Shown here: positions 1 to 7,921 of the stretch, one piece after another | Numbering within the stretch: the stretch's first letter is position 1 | Layout: every line of letters begins with the position of its first letter | Origin: Burkholderiales bacterium | GTDB taxonomy: Bacteria > Pseudomonadota > Gammaproteobacteria > Burkholderiales > Burkholderiaceae_C | Reading direction: 5' to 3' | Assembly (NCBI GenBank): GCA_025352345.1 | Contig: JANXTP010000160.1 | Coordinates: 1-11,301, forward strand | Length of the DNA: 11,301 nucleotides | Notes under the pieces: model-generated | The model's input: only the letters and a program-made list of their open reading frames with translations | Told to the model about the DNA's origin: nothing | Databases searched by the model: none | Position numbers and translations under genes: made by a program

Positions 1-59
1 CCGTTCGCCTGTAGCCGCAGCGTGACAGCCAAATGGCTGGTGTTCAGGGCCTCTTTTTT

Positions 60-95
60 GGTTACTTTTTTCTGGCCCCGCAGAAAAAAGTAACC
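60..95. repeat. Perfect 15-bp inverted repeat downstream of fliK
   Basis: The arms at 60-74 (GGTTACTTTTTTCTG) and 81-95 are exact reverse complements around a 6-base loop (GCCCCG). The transcript of either strand could form a strong stem-loop. It lies about 40 bases beyond the fliK stop, so it could end or protect the fliF-K transcript. On the minus strand, however, the hairpin is followed by an A-run and not a T-run, so it is not a textbook intrinsic terminator. From memory, similar GTTACTTTTTTCTG-type palindromes recur between genes in GC-rich beta- and gammaproteobacteria; that recurrence is not shown here. The rest of 1-132 holds no gene I can support. Confidence 0.8.
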
Positions 96-132
96 CGCCC
101 GCCGGGGCGGATTCCCGGCGCGGTCTCACGAA

Positions 133-1524
133 TCAAGCGTATAGATCCAAAGCAGATCCAGCCCGCGGCCGCGCCGCAACGATCGACGCCACCGGCTCGT
201 CATCGACCACCGCAGGACGGGCTGTGCGACCGTTATGCGATGCCGCCTCCCGCTCAGAGGCCTGCCGACCCGCCTGCTCCGAGACGCCGCCGCCGCTGAG
301 GGTGAAGCCAGCATCTTGCAATGAGGTCGCCAGTTCGGCCCAGCCGGCTTCGATGACCTGGCGGGTCTGTGCCCGATCGGCGCCGAAATCGACACGGGCC
401 TGGTCGCCATGCATCGTGATGTGCACCGACACCGGCCCGAGTTCAGCAGGGTTCAGGTGCAGTTCGGCCTTCGACAGCCCGCCGCGCGCGAATACGCTGA
501 CCTGGGCGGCCAGGGCCTCGTGGAATCCGGGATCGCCGACGGCGGTCGACACGGTGGCGGTGGCCGGGATCGCCGCGTCAACCGATCCTGCAAGGTGGGC
601 CAGCCCGTGACCGGCGATCGCGGGGCCCAGGCCCGACGGCGACACATCGAATGCGGCCGGGGCCTTCGCAGCCTCATCGAGCTTGCCGACGCCCGCGGAC
701 AGCGCGGAGAGATTTGCCAAAGCGGCATTGGGCAGCGCGCCAGCGAGGGTGGAGGCATCGGCGGCCGTCTGCTGGGCACCCGGCACCAGGGTCTGCACCG
801 CAGGGCCGAGCCCGTGGTCGTCACCGACGGTGTTGGCCAGCGCGGTGGCGACGTTGGGGTCGGTGCCCTTCACGCCCCAGACTGGGCCTTCGGGCGCATC
901 GGTACCGGCAGCGCCCGGGAACGGCTTGCCGAGCGCGGCCAGCCGGGTCGCTGCCGGGTTGAGTGGGTCGGCTGCTGCATCGCCTGCGGCCGCCGCGGGT
1001 GTCGCCACTGGCGCGGGCGGCGCCCCCAGGGCCAGCAGCGAGACCAGGTCGCTGGCGCTGCCATCGGTCCGGGTAGGGTGCGCATCGCCGTCTGTCGATG
1101 CGGTGGCGTCGGTGGCTTCAGCCGATGTATCGGCATCGGCGGTGTGGTCTGGCGCGTCGTTCGCAGCGTCTGCGCCGCCACTGCGGGCCGCTTTGCTCGG
1201 TTGGCTTGGTGCGTCAGATGCGCGGCGGTCGACAGCGTCGGCCTGGCTGTCAGCGTTGTCATGGGTGTCTGGGGCGGCATGCCGCGCAGCACGTCCCGGT
1301 GATGCGTGATTCGCCGCAGAACGGGCGGCGGATACCGGCGGCTGTTGCGCCGCCACCGCTGCGGCACGGCTGTGAGCCAGCAATCGCGAGAACGTGGCCT
1401 TGCTGCTGTCGTCCTTGGCCTCAGCCGCCTTGTCCGAAGACTTCGCCGACGCAGCGCTGATCGCGGCGTTTTGCGGCTTCAGGTTCAACGCGTTCAGCGC
1501 CCGCGAACTGTCCAATGCGCTCAT
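133..1524 (-). CDS. fliK: Flagellar hook-length control protein FliK
   Basis: FliK is a secreted molecular ruler. It measures the growing hook and switches the type III export gate from hook to filament substrates. The 463-residue product has a long Ala/Asp/Ser/Thr-rich, probably disordered N-terminal two thirds. This is followed by the conserved Flg_hook domain at about residues 340-415, with LNPAELGPV at 357-365, and the tail ends in LDLYA. I chose the ATG at 1524 because GGAGGG at 1532-1537 sits 7 bases upstream. The frame stays open to 1695, but that would overlap fliJ and read through unconserved-looking sequence. It is the last gene of the fliF-K run, 58 bases after fliJ. Length is in the family's range. 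The identity rests on the C-terminal domain and position; the N-terminal part is poorly conserved in this family. Confidence 0.93.
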   Translation of the reverse strand: MSALDSSRALNALNLKPQNAAISAASAKSSDKAAEAKDDSSKATFSRLLAHSRAAAVAAQQPPVSAARSAANHASPGRAARHAAPDTHDNADSQADAVDRRASDAPSQPSKAARSGGADAANDAPDHTADADTSAEATDATASTDGDAHPTRTDGSASDLVSLLALGAPPAPVATPAAAAGDAAADPLNPAATRLAALGKPFPGAAGTDAPEGPVWGVKGTDPNVATALANTVGDDHGLGPAVQTLVPGAQQTAADASTLAGALPNAALANLSALSAGVGKLDEAAKAPAAFDVSPSGLGPAIAGHGLAHLAGSVDAAIPATATVSTAVGDPGFHEALAAQVSVFARGGLSKAELHLNPAELGPVSVHITMHGDQARVDFGADRAQTRQVIEAGWAELATSLQDAGFTLSGGGVSEQAGRQASEREAASHNGRTARPAVVDDEPVASIVAARPRAGSALDLYA

Positions 1525-1582
1525 CAGACTGCCCTCCGCGCTGTGCGCTGCGGGATGAGCGCTGGGGAGCGGCCCGGCGCGC

Positions 1583-2047
1583 TCATGCTGCACCTGCCAA
1601 ACCGGCGGCCGACTGACGCCAGGCGGCACGGGAGGCGAATTCGTCACTGGCCTTCTGCTCGCGGCGCTGCGCGGCGGTGTGGGCTTCGGCGACACGGCGC
1701 TCGATCAGCTTGCGCACCGAGGCGACACGCATTTCACCATCGCGCAGTGCGAGCCGGGCGTTGTCGAGTTCGGCATCGGCCTGCGCCGCAACAGCGCGCT
1801 GCTGCTCGACCGCCTGCGTCAATCGCTCCATGAAACCGCGGTAGCAGTTGACCAGCTCCATCCGACCGTCGGTGCGGAACTGATGCGCCCAACGCTTCTC
1901 GTATTCACGACGGTAGGTCAGCAATTGCTCTGCCTGGGTGGCAGCCATCTGCTGCGCCTGCGCGGCACGTTGGCAGGTCAGGGCCAGCTCATCGCGCTCG
2001 CGCTCGACCTGGCCCAGCAGGGTCATCAGGGGTTGCAGGATGCTCAT
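1583..2047 (-). CDS. fliJ: Flagellar export protein FliJ
   Basis: FliJ is a small coiled-coil protein of the flagellar type III export apparatus. In the family it acts as the central stalk of the FliI ATPase ring, contacts FlhA and helps recycle export chaperones. The product (154 aa) is almost wholly predicted helix with heptad-like spacing. It is rich in Gln, Ala, Arg and Glu, as in the RRE/QRR runs, which fits an antiparallel coiled coil. There are two tandem ATGs (2050 and 2047); I chose the second because a GAGG motif lies 8 bases upstream of it, against 5 for the first. It lies 26-29 bases after the fliI stop and before fliK, the usual position. Sequence conservation in FliJ is low, so context carries much of the call. 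Confidence 0.9.
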   Translation of the reverse strand: MSILQPLMTLLGQVERERDELALTCQRAAQAQQMAATQAEQLLTYRREYEKRWAHQFRTDGRMELVNCYRGFMERLTQAVEQQRAVAAQADAELDNARLALRDGEMRVASVRKLIERRVAEAHTAAQRREQKASDEFASRAAWRQSAAGLAGAA

Positions 2048-2076
2048 CATCAGTGCCTCAGGTCAGAGGGAGAAAG

Positions 2077-3543
2077 TCAGCTCGACACCACCGAACGCAG
2101 CCACTCGACACTGCTGTCGAGGGTGGCCGGCTGGTGCATGTCCTGCTGCAGGAACTGGGTCATCGGCGCGTGCAGGCGCACCGCGCTGTCGAGTTCGGCG
2201 TCGTGGCCGGGCGCGTAGGCACCGAGCTGGATCAGGTCGCGCGCCTTCTGGTGCTTCGAGTGCAGTTGTCGGAAGCGCCGCGCCGATTCAACGTGCGGCA
2301 CCGGGGCCACATTCGTCATCACTCGCGAGATCGAGCGTTCGATGTCAATCGCTGGGTAGTGGCCGGCTTCGGCCAGTTCGCGCGACAGCACGATGTGGCC
2401 GTCGAGGATGCCGCGTGCCGCATCGGCGATCGGGTCCTGCGGGTCGTCGCCTTCGGTCAGCACGGTGTAGATCGCGGTGATCGAGCCGCTGCCGGCCATG
2501 CCGTTGCCGCTGCGCTCCACCAGCTGCGGAAGTTTGGCAAAGCAGCTGGGCGGATAGCCCTTGGTGGCCGGTGGCTCGCCGATGGCCAGCGCAATCTCGC
2601 GCTGTGCCATCGCGTAGCGGGTCAGCGAATCCATCAGCAGCAGCACATGCTGGCCGCGGTCACGGAAATGCTCGGCCACCGCGGTGGCGTAGTTCGCGCC
2701 CTGCATGCGCGTGAGCGGCGGCGCATCGGCCGGTGCGGCCACCACCACCGAGCGGGCCAGGCCATCAGCGCCGAGGATGTCCTCGATGAATTCCTTGACC
2801 TCGCGGCCGCGTTCGCCGATCAGCCCGACGACGATCACGTCGGCCTCGGTGTAGCGGGCCATCATGCCCATCAGCACCGACTTGCCGACGCCGGTGCCGG
2901 CAAACAGGCCCAGACGCTGGCCACGGCCGACGGTGAGGATCGCGTTGATCGAGCGCACGCCGGTGTCCAGCGGGGTGCGCACCGGGTCGCGGTCCATCGC
3001 GTTGATCGCCCGACGCACCAGCGGCGCGTTGTGCACATCGACCAGTGGGCCCTTGCGATCCATCGGGTGGCCCTGCGAATCGACGACGCGGCCGAGCAGG
3101 CCGTCACCGACCGGCAGGTGCAGCGTGCGGTCCAGGCTGCGTCGCCACGGGTGGCGCGGTGCACCCAGTTGCAAGGGCACCGTCGGCGAGGATTTCGGCA
3201 CCACGCGGGCGCCGCTGGCCAGGCCGTGCACATCGCCGGTGGGCATCAGGTAGGTGCGGTCGCCAGAGAAGCCAACCACCTCGGCAGGCACCGGGGGCTG
3301 GCCGGCCATGCGCACCTCGCACACCGAGCCGACCGGCTCGCGGATGCCTGCCGCTTCCAACACCAGGCCGGCCACGCGCACCAGCATGCCCTGGGTTTCC
3401 AGCGCCACCGGATCGGCGGCGAACATCTGCAAGGTGTCGAGGTAACGCGTCCAGTCGTCGGATCGGTCGCTGGCACTCTCCTGCGCCTTCTGGCTGAGGG
3501 CGGCGCGTTGCAGCGCGTCGTTTTCGAGCGGGCTGTTGATCAT
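2077..3543 (-). CDS. fliI: Flagellum-specific ATP synthase-like export ATPase FliI
   Basis: FliI is the ATPase of the flagellar type III export system, a homohexamer related to the F1 beta subunit. It sits under the export gate with FliH and FliJ and helps unfold and release cargo. In the 488-residue product the Walker A loop GTGVGKS is at 216-222 and the catalytic-glutamate segment GERGRE is at 243-248. The Walker B strand LLLMD is at 301-305, followed by SLTRYAMAQREIALAIGEPP. These residues match the family and none of the key ones is missing. The ATG at 3543 overlaps the fliH stop in an ATGA arrangement, indicating translational coupling; the open frame further upstream is inside fliH. At 488 residues it is somewhat longer than the roughly 457 of enterobacterial FliI, mainly through N-terminal sequence. 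Confidence 0.98.
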   Translation of the reverse strand: MINSPLENDALQRAALSQKAQESASDRSDDWTRYLDTLQMFAADPVALETQGMLVRVAGLVLEAAGIREPVGSVCEVRMAGQPPVPAEVVGFSGDRTYLMPTGDVHGLASGARVVPKSSPTVPLQLGAPRHPWRRSLDRTLHLPVGDGLLGRVVDSQGHPMDRKGPLVDVHNAPLVRRAINAMDRDPVRTPLDTGVRSINAILTVGRGQRLGLFAGTGVGKSVLMGMMARYTEADVIVVGLIGERGREVKEFIEDILGADGLARSVVVAAPADAPPLTRMQGANYATAVAEHFRDRGQHVLLLMDSLTRYAMAQREIALAIGEPPATKGYPPSCFAKLPQLVERSGNGMAGSGSITAIYTVLTEGDDPQDPIADAARGILDGHIVLSRELAEAGHYPAIDIERSISRVMTNVAPVPHVESARRFRQLHSKHQKARDLIQLGAYAPGHDAELDSAVRLHAPMTQFLQQDMHQPATLDSSVEWLRSVVSS

Positions 3544-4307
3544 CGCGGGGCCTCGTCGGTGTCGGCATCGGGCAGCGCGTCGGGTTCGGCGTCCGGCCAC
3601 TCGGTTTCCGCCCCCAGCGCGGCCGAGGCGCGGCGCCAGCGGGCGGCCACGGTGCCATCGACGCTGGCGATGTCGCTGTCAACGCGGCAGCCGCCGCGCG
3701 ACATGCTGACGTCTGGGATCAACCTCGCTCCGCGCGCCTGCAGCACATCAGCGGCACCTTGCGCGACCAGCGGCTGGTCATCGGGATGCACGCGCACGGT
3801 GATGTGGCGCGCGCTCAGCAGCAGAGACTCGACAGCTTCCTGCGCCACCGCGGCGACCAGCTCCGGGCGCACCGCCAATTCGCTGCGCACGACCTGGCGC
3901 GCCATTGAGGTCGCACACACCGCGATCGCCTGCGCCAGCTGCTGCTGCAGGCCGTCGAGCTGGGCGCCGTGTGATTCCACCAGGCGTCCGAGCTGGGCGG
4001 TGATCTGCGCGGCATAGCTTTGCTTGAAACCGTCCAGCGCAGCGAGCCCATCGCGGTAACCATCCTGGTAGCCGCTCTGCCGCGCCGCGCGCAATTGCGC
4101 GGCCAGTTGCTCGGCGACCGACAGCGTCGGCGCCTCGGGCTCGGCCGTCGGCATGCCGGCGGTGGCCTGCGGGTCGGCGCCCGACAGCGCGCTCGGGTTC
4201 CAGGCCTCGAAGGAGCTGAGCTCCTCACGCGGGATGAAACGCGCGTAGGCCGAGGCCTTGCCGCTCCCTTCCGGCGAGGGCACGTTCTTGAACTTAGAGG
4301 AAGTCAT
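3540..4307 (-). CDS. fliH: Flagellar export ATPase regulator FliH
   Basis: FliH dimers bind FliI, restrain its ATPase activity and tether it to FliN at the C-ring and to the export gate. The 255-aa product has a variable N-terminal region with an aromatic segment (FEAWNP, 33-38) where family members contact FlhA or FliN. A short glycine-repeat helix follows (GYQDGYRDG, 79-87), the GxxxG-type signature of FliH. The rest is a long helical stretch and the C-terminal FliI-binding domain (about 125-235). The ATG at 4307 overlaps the fliG 3' end by 14 bases, and the stop overlaps the fliI start by 4. The two overlaps imply tightly coupled translation of G-H-I. The C-terminal 20 residues are acidic and repetitive (Asp/Glu/Ala/Pro). 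Confidence 0.95.
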   Translation of the reverse strand: MTSSKFKNVPSPEGSGKASAYARFIPREELSSFEAWNPSALSGADPQATAGMPTAEPEAPTLSVAEQLAAQLRAARQSGYQDGYRDGLAALDGFKQSYAAQITAQLGRLVESHGAQLDGLQQQLAQAIAVCATSMARQVVRSELAVRPELVAAVAQEAVESLLLSARHITVRVHPDDQPLVAQGAADVLQARGARLIPDVSMSRGGCRVDSDIASVDGTVAARWRRASAALGAETEWPDAEPDALPDADTDEAPR

Positions 4308-5304
4308 CGTCGCCGCCGCTCGCCAACTGGATCTGACCTTCGTCGGCCAAGCGGCGGACGATCTTCAGAAGCTCCTTCTGTTCGCTCTCGACTTCGCTGA
4401 CGCGCACCGGGCCTCGCGAATCGAGGTCTTCGCGCAGCGTTTCGGCTGCACGCGTAGACATGTTGCGGAACACCTTCTCGCGCATCTCCGGCGTCGCGCC
4501 CTTCAGCGCGATGACCAGCGACTCGCTCTGCACTTCCTTCATCAGCGTCTGGATCGCCTTGTCGTCGAGCTTCTCCAGGTCGTCGAAGGTGAACATGTTG
4601 TCCATGATCTTCTGCGCCAGCTCGTTGTCGGCTTCGCGGATGTAGTCAAGCACCGCGGTCTCGATGCTGCCGCCCATCATGTTGATGATCTCGGCGGCCG
4701 GCTTCACGCCGCCGAGTGAGGCCTTGCGCATCTTGTCGCCGCCGGCCAGCACCTTGCTCATCACCTCGTTGAGGTCTTTCAGCGCCGAGGGCTGGATGCC
4801 ATCGAGCGTCGCAATGCGCACCAGTACTTCGTTGCGCTGGCGCTCGTTGAACAGCTTCAGCACCGACGACGACTGGTCGGGGTCCAGGTGCACCAGGATC
4901 GCCGCGACGATCTGTGGATGCTCATTGCGCAGCAACTCGGACACCGACTGCGGATCCATCCACTTCAGGCTTTCGATGCCCGACACATCGCTGCCTTGCA
5001 TGATGCGGTCGATCAGCAGGTTGGCCTTGTCGTCGCCGAGTGCGCGGCGCAATACGCTCTTCACGTATTCGTCGTTGTCGGCCACCAGCATGCTCTGCTC
5101 ACCGGCCATTTCCGAGAATTTCACCAGCACGCCTTCGACGCGGTCGTGCGTGATCGCTTTCATCCTGGCGATGGTCTCACCCAGCGCCTGTACCTCTTTC
5201 GGTGCCAGGTGCTTGAAGACTTCAGACGCCTCCTCTTCGCCGAGCGACATCAGCAGGATGGCGGCGTTCTCCAGACCTTCTTCGGGCTTATCGGCGCTCA
5301 TCAT
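4294..5304 (-). CDS. fliG: Flagellar motor switch protein FliG
   Basis: FliG forms the top of the C-ring. Its N-terminus binds the FliF tail, the middle binds FliM, and the charged C-terminal helix meets the stator to generate torque. The 336-residue product shows the EHPQ motif (128-131) and the MFTF form of the MFxF hinge motif (237-240). The torque-helix segment REDLDSRGPVR is at 291-301, followed by the typical VSEVE. Length matches the family. Tandem ATGs at 5304 and 5301 are both possible starts; neither has a strong Shine-Dalgarno sequence. A 12-codon mini-frame starting within the fliF stop (TGATG) ends 4 bases before this ATG, so re-initiating ribosomes may feed fliG. It follows fliF by 42 bases and overlaps fliH. 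Confidence 0.98.
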   Translation of the reverse strand: MMSADKPEEGLENAAILLMSLGEEEASEVFKHLAPKEVQALGETIARMKAITHDRVEGVLVKFSEMAGEQSMLVADNDEYVKSVLRRALGDDKANLLIDRIMQGSDVSGIESLKWMDPQSVSELLRNEHPQIVAAILVHLDPDQSSSVLKLFNERQRNEVLVRIATLDGIQPSALKDLNEVMSKVLAGGDKMRKASLGGVKPAAEIINMMGGSIETAVLDYIREADNELAQKIMDNMFTFDDLEKLDDKAIQTLMKEVQSESLVIALKGATPEMREKVFRNMSTRAAETLREDLDSRGPVRVSEVESEQKELLKIVRRLADEGQIQLASGGDDDFL

Positions 5305-5346
5305 CGTGTCATCCGTGGGCGATGCAGGGAAAGGCGCGCGCAGTCA

Positions 5347-7023
5347 TCACGCCGCCTGGCCGTTGACCCAGCTGCGCACGATGTGCGCCACCGCGGCCGG
5401 GTTTTCCTTGGCCAGCGAGCGCGCGGCATCGAGCCGGGTGGTGTCGCGCGGTGCTTCCAGCGCCTGCATGCGCGGTGCCGGCAGACCGGGCAGCGATTCG
5501 GTGCCGCCGACGCTGGCGTCGATCGCAGTGCCGGGTGGGGGCACCGTCGGCGTCAGCGCGGCCTTCAAGCCCGGCTTGATCATCCCGAAGAACACCAGCA
5601 GCGCGACCAGCGACAGCCCGGCGGGCACGGCGGCGGCGCGCAACATGTCGAGGATCTCGGGCTGCTTCCAGATGGGGGTATCGACCACCGTCACCGGCTC
5701 GATCTTGAAAGGCGCGTTGATGACACGCACCGAGTCGCCGCGCTCCTTATTGAAGCCGATGCTTTCCTGCACCAGCGCGGTCAGTTTTTCCAGCTCTGCT
5801 GGCGCCAGCGGCACCTGCGTGACCTTGCCCTTCGGATCGGTGACGCTGCGGTTGTTGACGACCACCGCCGCATTCAGCCGCTTGACGGACCCGGTCGCGT
5901 TGCGCGTGACGCGCACCGTCTCGTCGACCTCATAGTTCTTCACCGCTTCGCGCCGGCTGTTGCCTCCGGCGCCGCCCGCCTGGGCGGTCTGCAACGGCAC
6001 CGCGGCGCCGGTGAGCGGCGCGGTGGCCGGCAGTGGCGGCTGGTTGCTGGCGGCACCCGGCACACCCGAGGGCGTCGCCGGGTTGCTGCCCGACTGCTCG
6101 GTCGTCTGTTCGCTGCGCACGGTGACTTCGGCGCTGGCGCCCTGGTTCGGCTTGAAGAGCTTTTCAGTTGACTCGATCTGCGCGAAGTCGATGTCGGCGG
6201 TCACGTTGGCACGCAGGTTGTCGCGGCCGACCACCGGCTCCAGCAGCTCGGCGATGCGCTTGGTGTAGCCCTGCTCGATCTGCGCGATGTACTGCAGCTG
6301 CTGCGCGTCGAGGCCGGCTTGCGCGTCGGTGTCGGGCGGTGAGGAGATCAGCGAACCGGTCTGGTCGAGCACGCTGACGGCTTTCGGGCTCATCTCAGGC
6401 ACGCTGCTCGACACCAGGTGCACGATGCCGGCCACCTGGCCACGCTCCAGCGCGCGACCGGCATGAAGCGTCAGCACCACCGAGGCACTGGGTTTCTGCT
6501 GCTCACGGAAGAAGCCGTTCTGGTTCGGCAGCGCGAGGTGAACCCGTGCACTTTCGACCGCCGCCAGCGAGGTGATCGAGCGGCTCAGCTCGCCTTCGAG
6601 GCCGCGCTGGAAAGTCAGCCGTTCCTGGAACTGGGTCTGCCCGAAGCGCGCACCATCCATCATCTCGAAGCCCCCAACCGATGCCTTGGGCAGGCCGGCC
6701 GACGCCAGCTTCAACCGGGCATCGTGGACCATCGATGAGGGCACCAGGATCGCATTGCCACCGTCGGAGTGACGGTACGGGATGTTCATCTGAGACAGCT
6801 GCGCAATGATCGCGCCGCCGTCCTTGTCGGACAGGTTGGCGTACAGCACCTTGTAGTCACCCTGGCTGCTCCACACCAGCAAGGCCAGCACCACGCCGGC
6901 CAGCGCGGCAGCGCCCAGACCGAGGTTGAATTTGCTTTTCGGAGGCAGGGCCGCGAGGCGGGCGCCGAAGCCGGGGGCGGCGTTCAGGGCACCGGGGGAC
7001 TTCAGAATGACAGCGTTGTCCAT
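5347..7023 (-). CDS. fliF: Flagellar MS-ring protein FliF
   Basis: FliF polymerises in the inner membrane into the MS ring, the base on which the rotor, rod and export gate are built. The 558-residue product has an N-terminal transmembrane helix at about 33-52. The periplasmic YscJ/FliF-type ring domains follow, containing DKDGGAIIAQLSQMNIPY. Then comes a low-complexity Pro/Ala/Gly/Thr-rich linker and a second transmembrane helix at about 463-482. The cytoplasmic tail ends with the conserved FliG-binding helix (LAKENPAAVAHIVRSWVNG, near the C-terminus). The ATG at 7023 has only a weak GAGA ahead of it, but the N-terminal hydropathy and length support it. It is the first gene of the minus-strand operon and is divergent from fliE across 215 bases. 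Confidence 0.98.
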   Translation of the reverse strand: MDNAVILKSPGALNAAPGFGARLAALPPKSKFNLGLGAAALAGVVLALLVWSSQGDYKVLYANLSDKDGGAIIAQLSQMNIPYRHSDGGNAILVPSSMVHDARLKLASAGLPKASVGGFEMMDGARFGQTQFQERLTFQRGLEGELSRSITSLAAVESARVHLALPNQNGFFREQQKPSASVVLTLHAGRALERGQVAGIVHLVSSSVPEMSPKAVSVLDQTGSLISSPPDTDAQAGLDAQQLQYIAQIEQGYTKRIAELLEPVVGRDNLRANVTADIDFAQIESTEKLFKPNQGASAEVTVRSEQTTEQSGSNPATPSGVPGAASNQPPLPATAPLTGAAVPLQTAQAGGAGGNSRREAVKNYEVDETVRVTRNATGSVKRLNAAVVVNNRSVTDPKGKVTQVPLAPAELEKLTALVQESIGFNKERGDSVRVINAPFKIEPVTVVDTPIWKQPEILDMLRAAAVPAGLSLVALLVFFGMIKPGLKAALTPTVPPPGTAIDASVGGTESLPGLPAPRMQALEAPRDTTRLDAARSLAKENPAAVAHIVRSWVNGQAA

Positions 7024-7238
7024 CGTTCTCGTTCAATGCGTGTGCGAGGCCGAAAGTGCCGGCCGATAGGAGTCATTATTCGAAGGTCAGCGTGACTCTC
7101 AAGGACCGAGAAGCAAAGCAAACCCCCGCCAGTTCGCCCCATCGTGGCGCGCTCGTCTGGCTACGATGGCAAGTATCAAAACCTGCCGTTCGTGCGCTGA
7201 ATCGAGGCGCAGGCCGCGGTGGATTTCAGGGGTACGCA

Positions 7239-7562
7239 ATGAATGTCACGCTCAAGCCGTTCGACTTTGCCCAGGCGGTAGCGCGCGCCGGGTTGAACAC
7301 GCAAGGACAGCCGCTGGGCAAGGCCGCGGCGGCCGCAGGCGGTGGCTTTCAGGCGGCGCTGACGCAGGCGCTGGGCGCCGTTAGCGACACGCAGGTCGAA
7401 GCGGGGCGGTTGCAGCGCGAGGTGCAACTCGACAACCCGAATGTCAGCATCGAAGAGACGATGGTCGCGATGCAGAAGGCACAGATCGGCTTCCAGGCGA
7501 CGATCCAGGTGCGCAACAAGCTGGTGCAGGCTTACAGCGACATCATGAACATGCAGGTGTGA
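7239..7562 (+). CDS. fliE: Flagellar hook-basal body complex protein FliE
   Basis: FliE is the junction protein between the MS ring and the proximal rod and one of the first substrates through the export gate. The 107-aa product ends with the family's conserved block NPNVSIEETMVAMQKAQIGF followed by QATIQVRNKLVQAYSDIMNMQV. The N-terminal half is Gly/Ala-rich. The frame is open from 7056, but only the ATG at 7239 gives a normal FliE length and has AGGGG just upstream. It is the only plus-strand gene in the cluster, divergent from fliF and convergent with the small gene at 7600-7854. I expect co-regulation with fliF because the two products meet in the basal body. No promoter could be identified with confidence. 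Confidence 0.97.
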   Translation: MNVTLKPFDFAQAVARAGLNTQGQPLGKAAAAAGGGFQAALTQALGAVSDTQVEAGRLQREVQLDNPNVSIEETMVAMQKAQIGFQATIQVRNKLVQAYSDIMNMQV

Positions 7563-7580
7563 GGCGACGGCTCACGCCCC

Positions 7581-7594
7581 GCGTGAATTCACGC
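7581..7594. terminator. Short palindrome between convergent fliE and small gene
   Basis: GCGTGAATTCACGC is a perfect 14-base palindrome, a 5-bp stem with an AATT loop. It lies in the 37-base gap between the stops of two convergent genes. It could act as a weak bidirectional terminator, but there is no T-run directly after it on either strand. Its position is the main argument. Confidence 0.25.
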
Positions 7595-7599
7595 TGTCT

Positions 7600-7854
7600 T
7601 CACACCTTCTGATCCAGCGTTTCTCCGAGCAGGGGCACACGGCCATAGGGTGAAGGTTGCTTCGACGCGGCTTCCAGCTGCCTGGTTTCCCAGCTCAACC
7701 AGGGGAAGCGACGCACCATCGGTTCGGGCGGCGCGGGCGGCTTGTGGTCCTGCTGAGACGACTGCTGCGATGAATCGCTGGTGGCGTCGGCGGCCCTGAC
7801 GGCGCCGACCGTCGGATCCACCGAACCGATGGCGGAAACTTTGCTGACGCTCAT
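7600..7854 (-). CDS. Small hypothetical protein in flagellar cluster
   Basis: I do not recognise this 84-residue protein. It has no signal peptide or membrane segment. The first half is Ser/Ala/Asp/Gln-rich (SDSSQQSSQQDH), the middle has a proline stretch (KPPAPPEP), and the C-terminal third has an aromatic patch (RRFPWLSW) ending GETLDQKV. It looks largely disordered with a short possible binding motif. I chose the ATG at 7854 because CCAGGAGCG places AGGAG 6-7 bases upstream, the best ribosome binding site in this part of the window. A sigma-28-like promoter lies at 7895-7921. An overlapping frame (7589-7870) lacks such a site and was left out. Its place beside fliT/pilZ suggests a late flagellar or motility role, but that is inference only. 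Confidence 0.7.
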   Translation of the reverse strand: MSVSKVSAIGSVDPTVGAVRAADATSDSSQQSSQQDHKPPAPPEPMVRRFPWLSWETRQLEAASKQPSPYGRVPLLGETLDQKV

Positions 7855-7894
7855 GATTCGCTCCTGGCATCGAGGCGGGATACCTGTCTCCTGG

Positions 7895-7921
7895 ATGTCG
7901 GCGGCGGCCCGTCTGACTTGA
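7895..7921 (-). promoter_or_regulatory. Candidate sigma-28 (FliA) promoter for the small gene
   Basis: On the minus strand TCAAG (7921-7917) and GCCGACAT (7902-7895) are 14 bases apart. The sigma-28 consensus is TAAAG, about 14-15 bases, then GCCGATAA, so the elements match 4/5 and 6/8. Transcription would start about 30-35 bases before the ATG at 7854. The GC-rich background makes chance GCCG matches common, so this is a candidate only. Confidence 0.5.

Noticed and set aside
33..299. 88-codon plus-strand frame reading GLFFGYFFLAPQKKVTRPPG
   Set aside because: The first part is a translation of the palindromic repeat and the rest is antisense to the fliK 3' end. Such peptides are common spurious calls over this kind of repeat.
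1525..1695. Upstream extension of the fliK frame
   Set aside because: It overlaps the end of fliJ and lacks a good ribosome binding site, whereas the ATG at 1524 has GGAGGG at ideal spacing.
2053..4017. A 654-codon open frame on the plus strand, antisense to fliI and fliH
   Set aside because: It is the mirror frame of conserved FliI/FliH codons in GC-rich DNA. Its translation is His/Arg/Ala-rich without any recognisable domain, and it has no ribosome binding site.
4664..6171. Long plus-strand open frames antisense to fliG and fliF
   Set aside because: Both are shadows of well-conserved genes on the other strand, with low-complexity translations and no gene-like starts.
7062..7069. GCCGATAG in the fliF-fliE gap, resembling a sigma-28 -10 box
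   Set aside because: No TAAAG-like -35 lies 14-16 bases upstream on the plus strand, and fliE is normally an early or middle gene.
7117..7133. Possible sigma-54 promoter upstream of fliF on the minus strand (TGGCGGGGGTTTGC)
   Set aside because: The GG and GC elements are separated by 9 bases and not the strict 10, so a functional -24/-12 site is unlikely.
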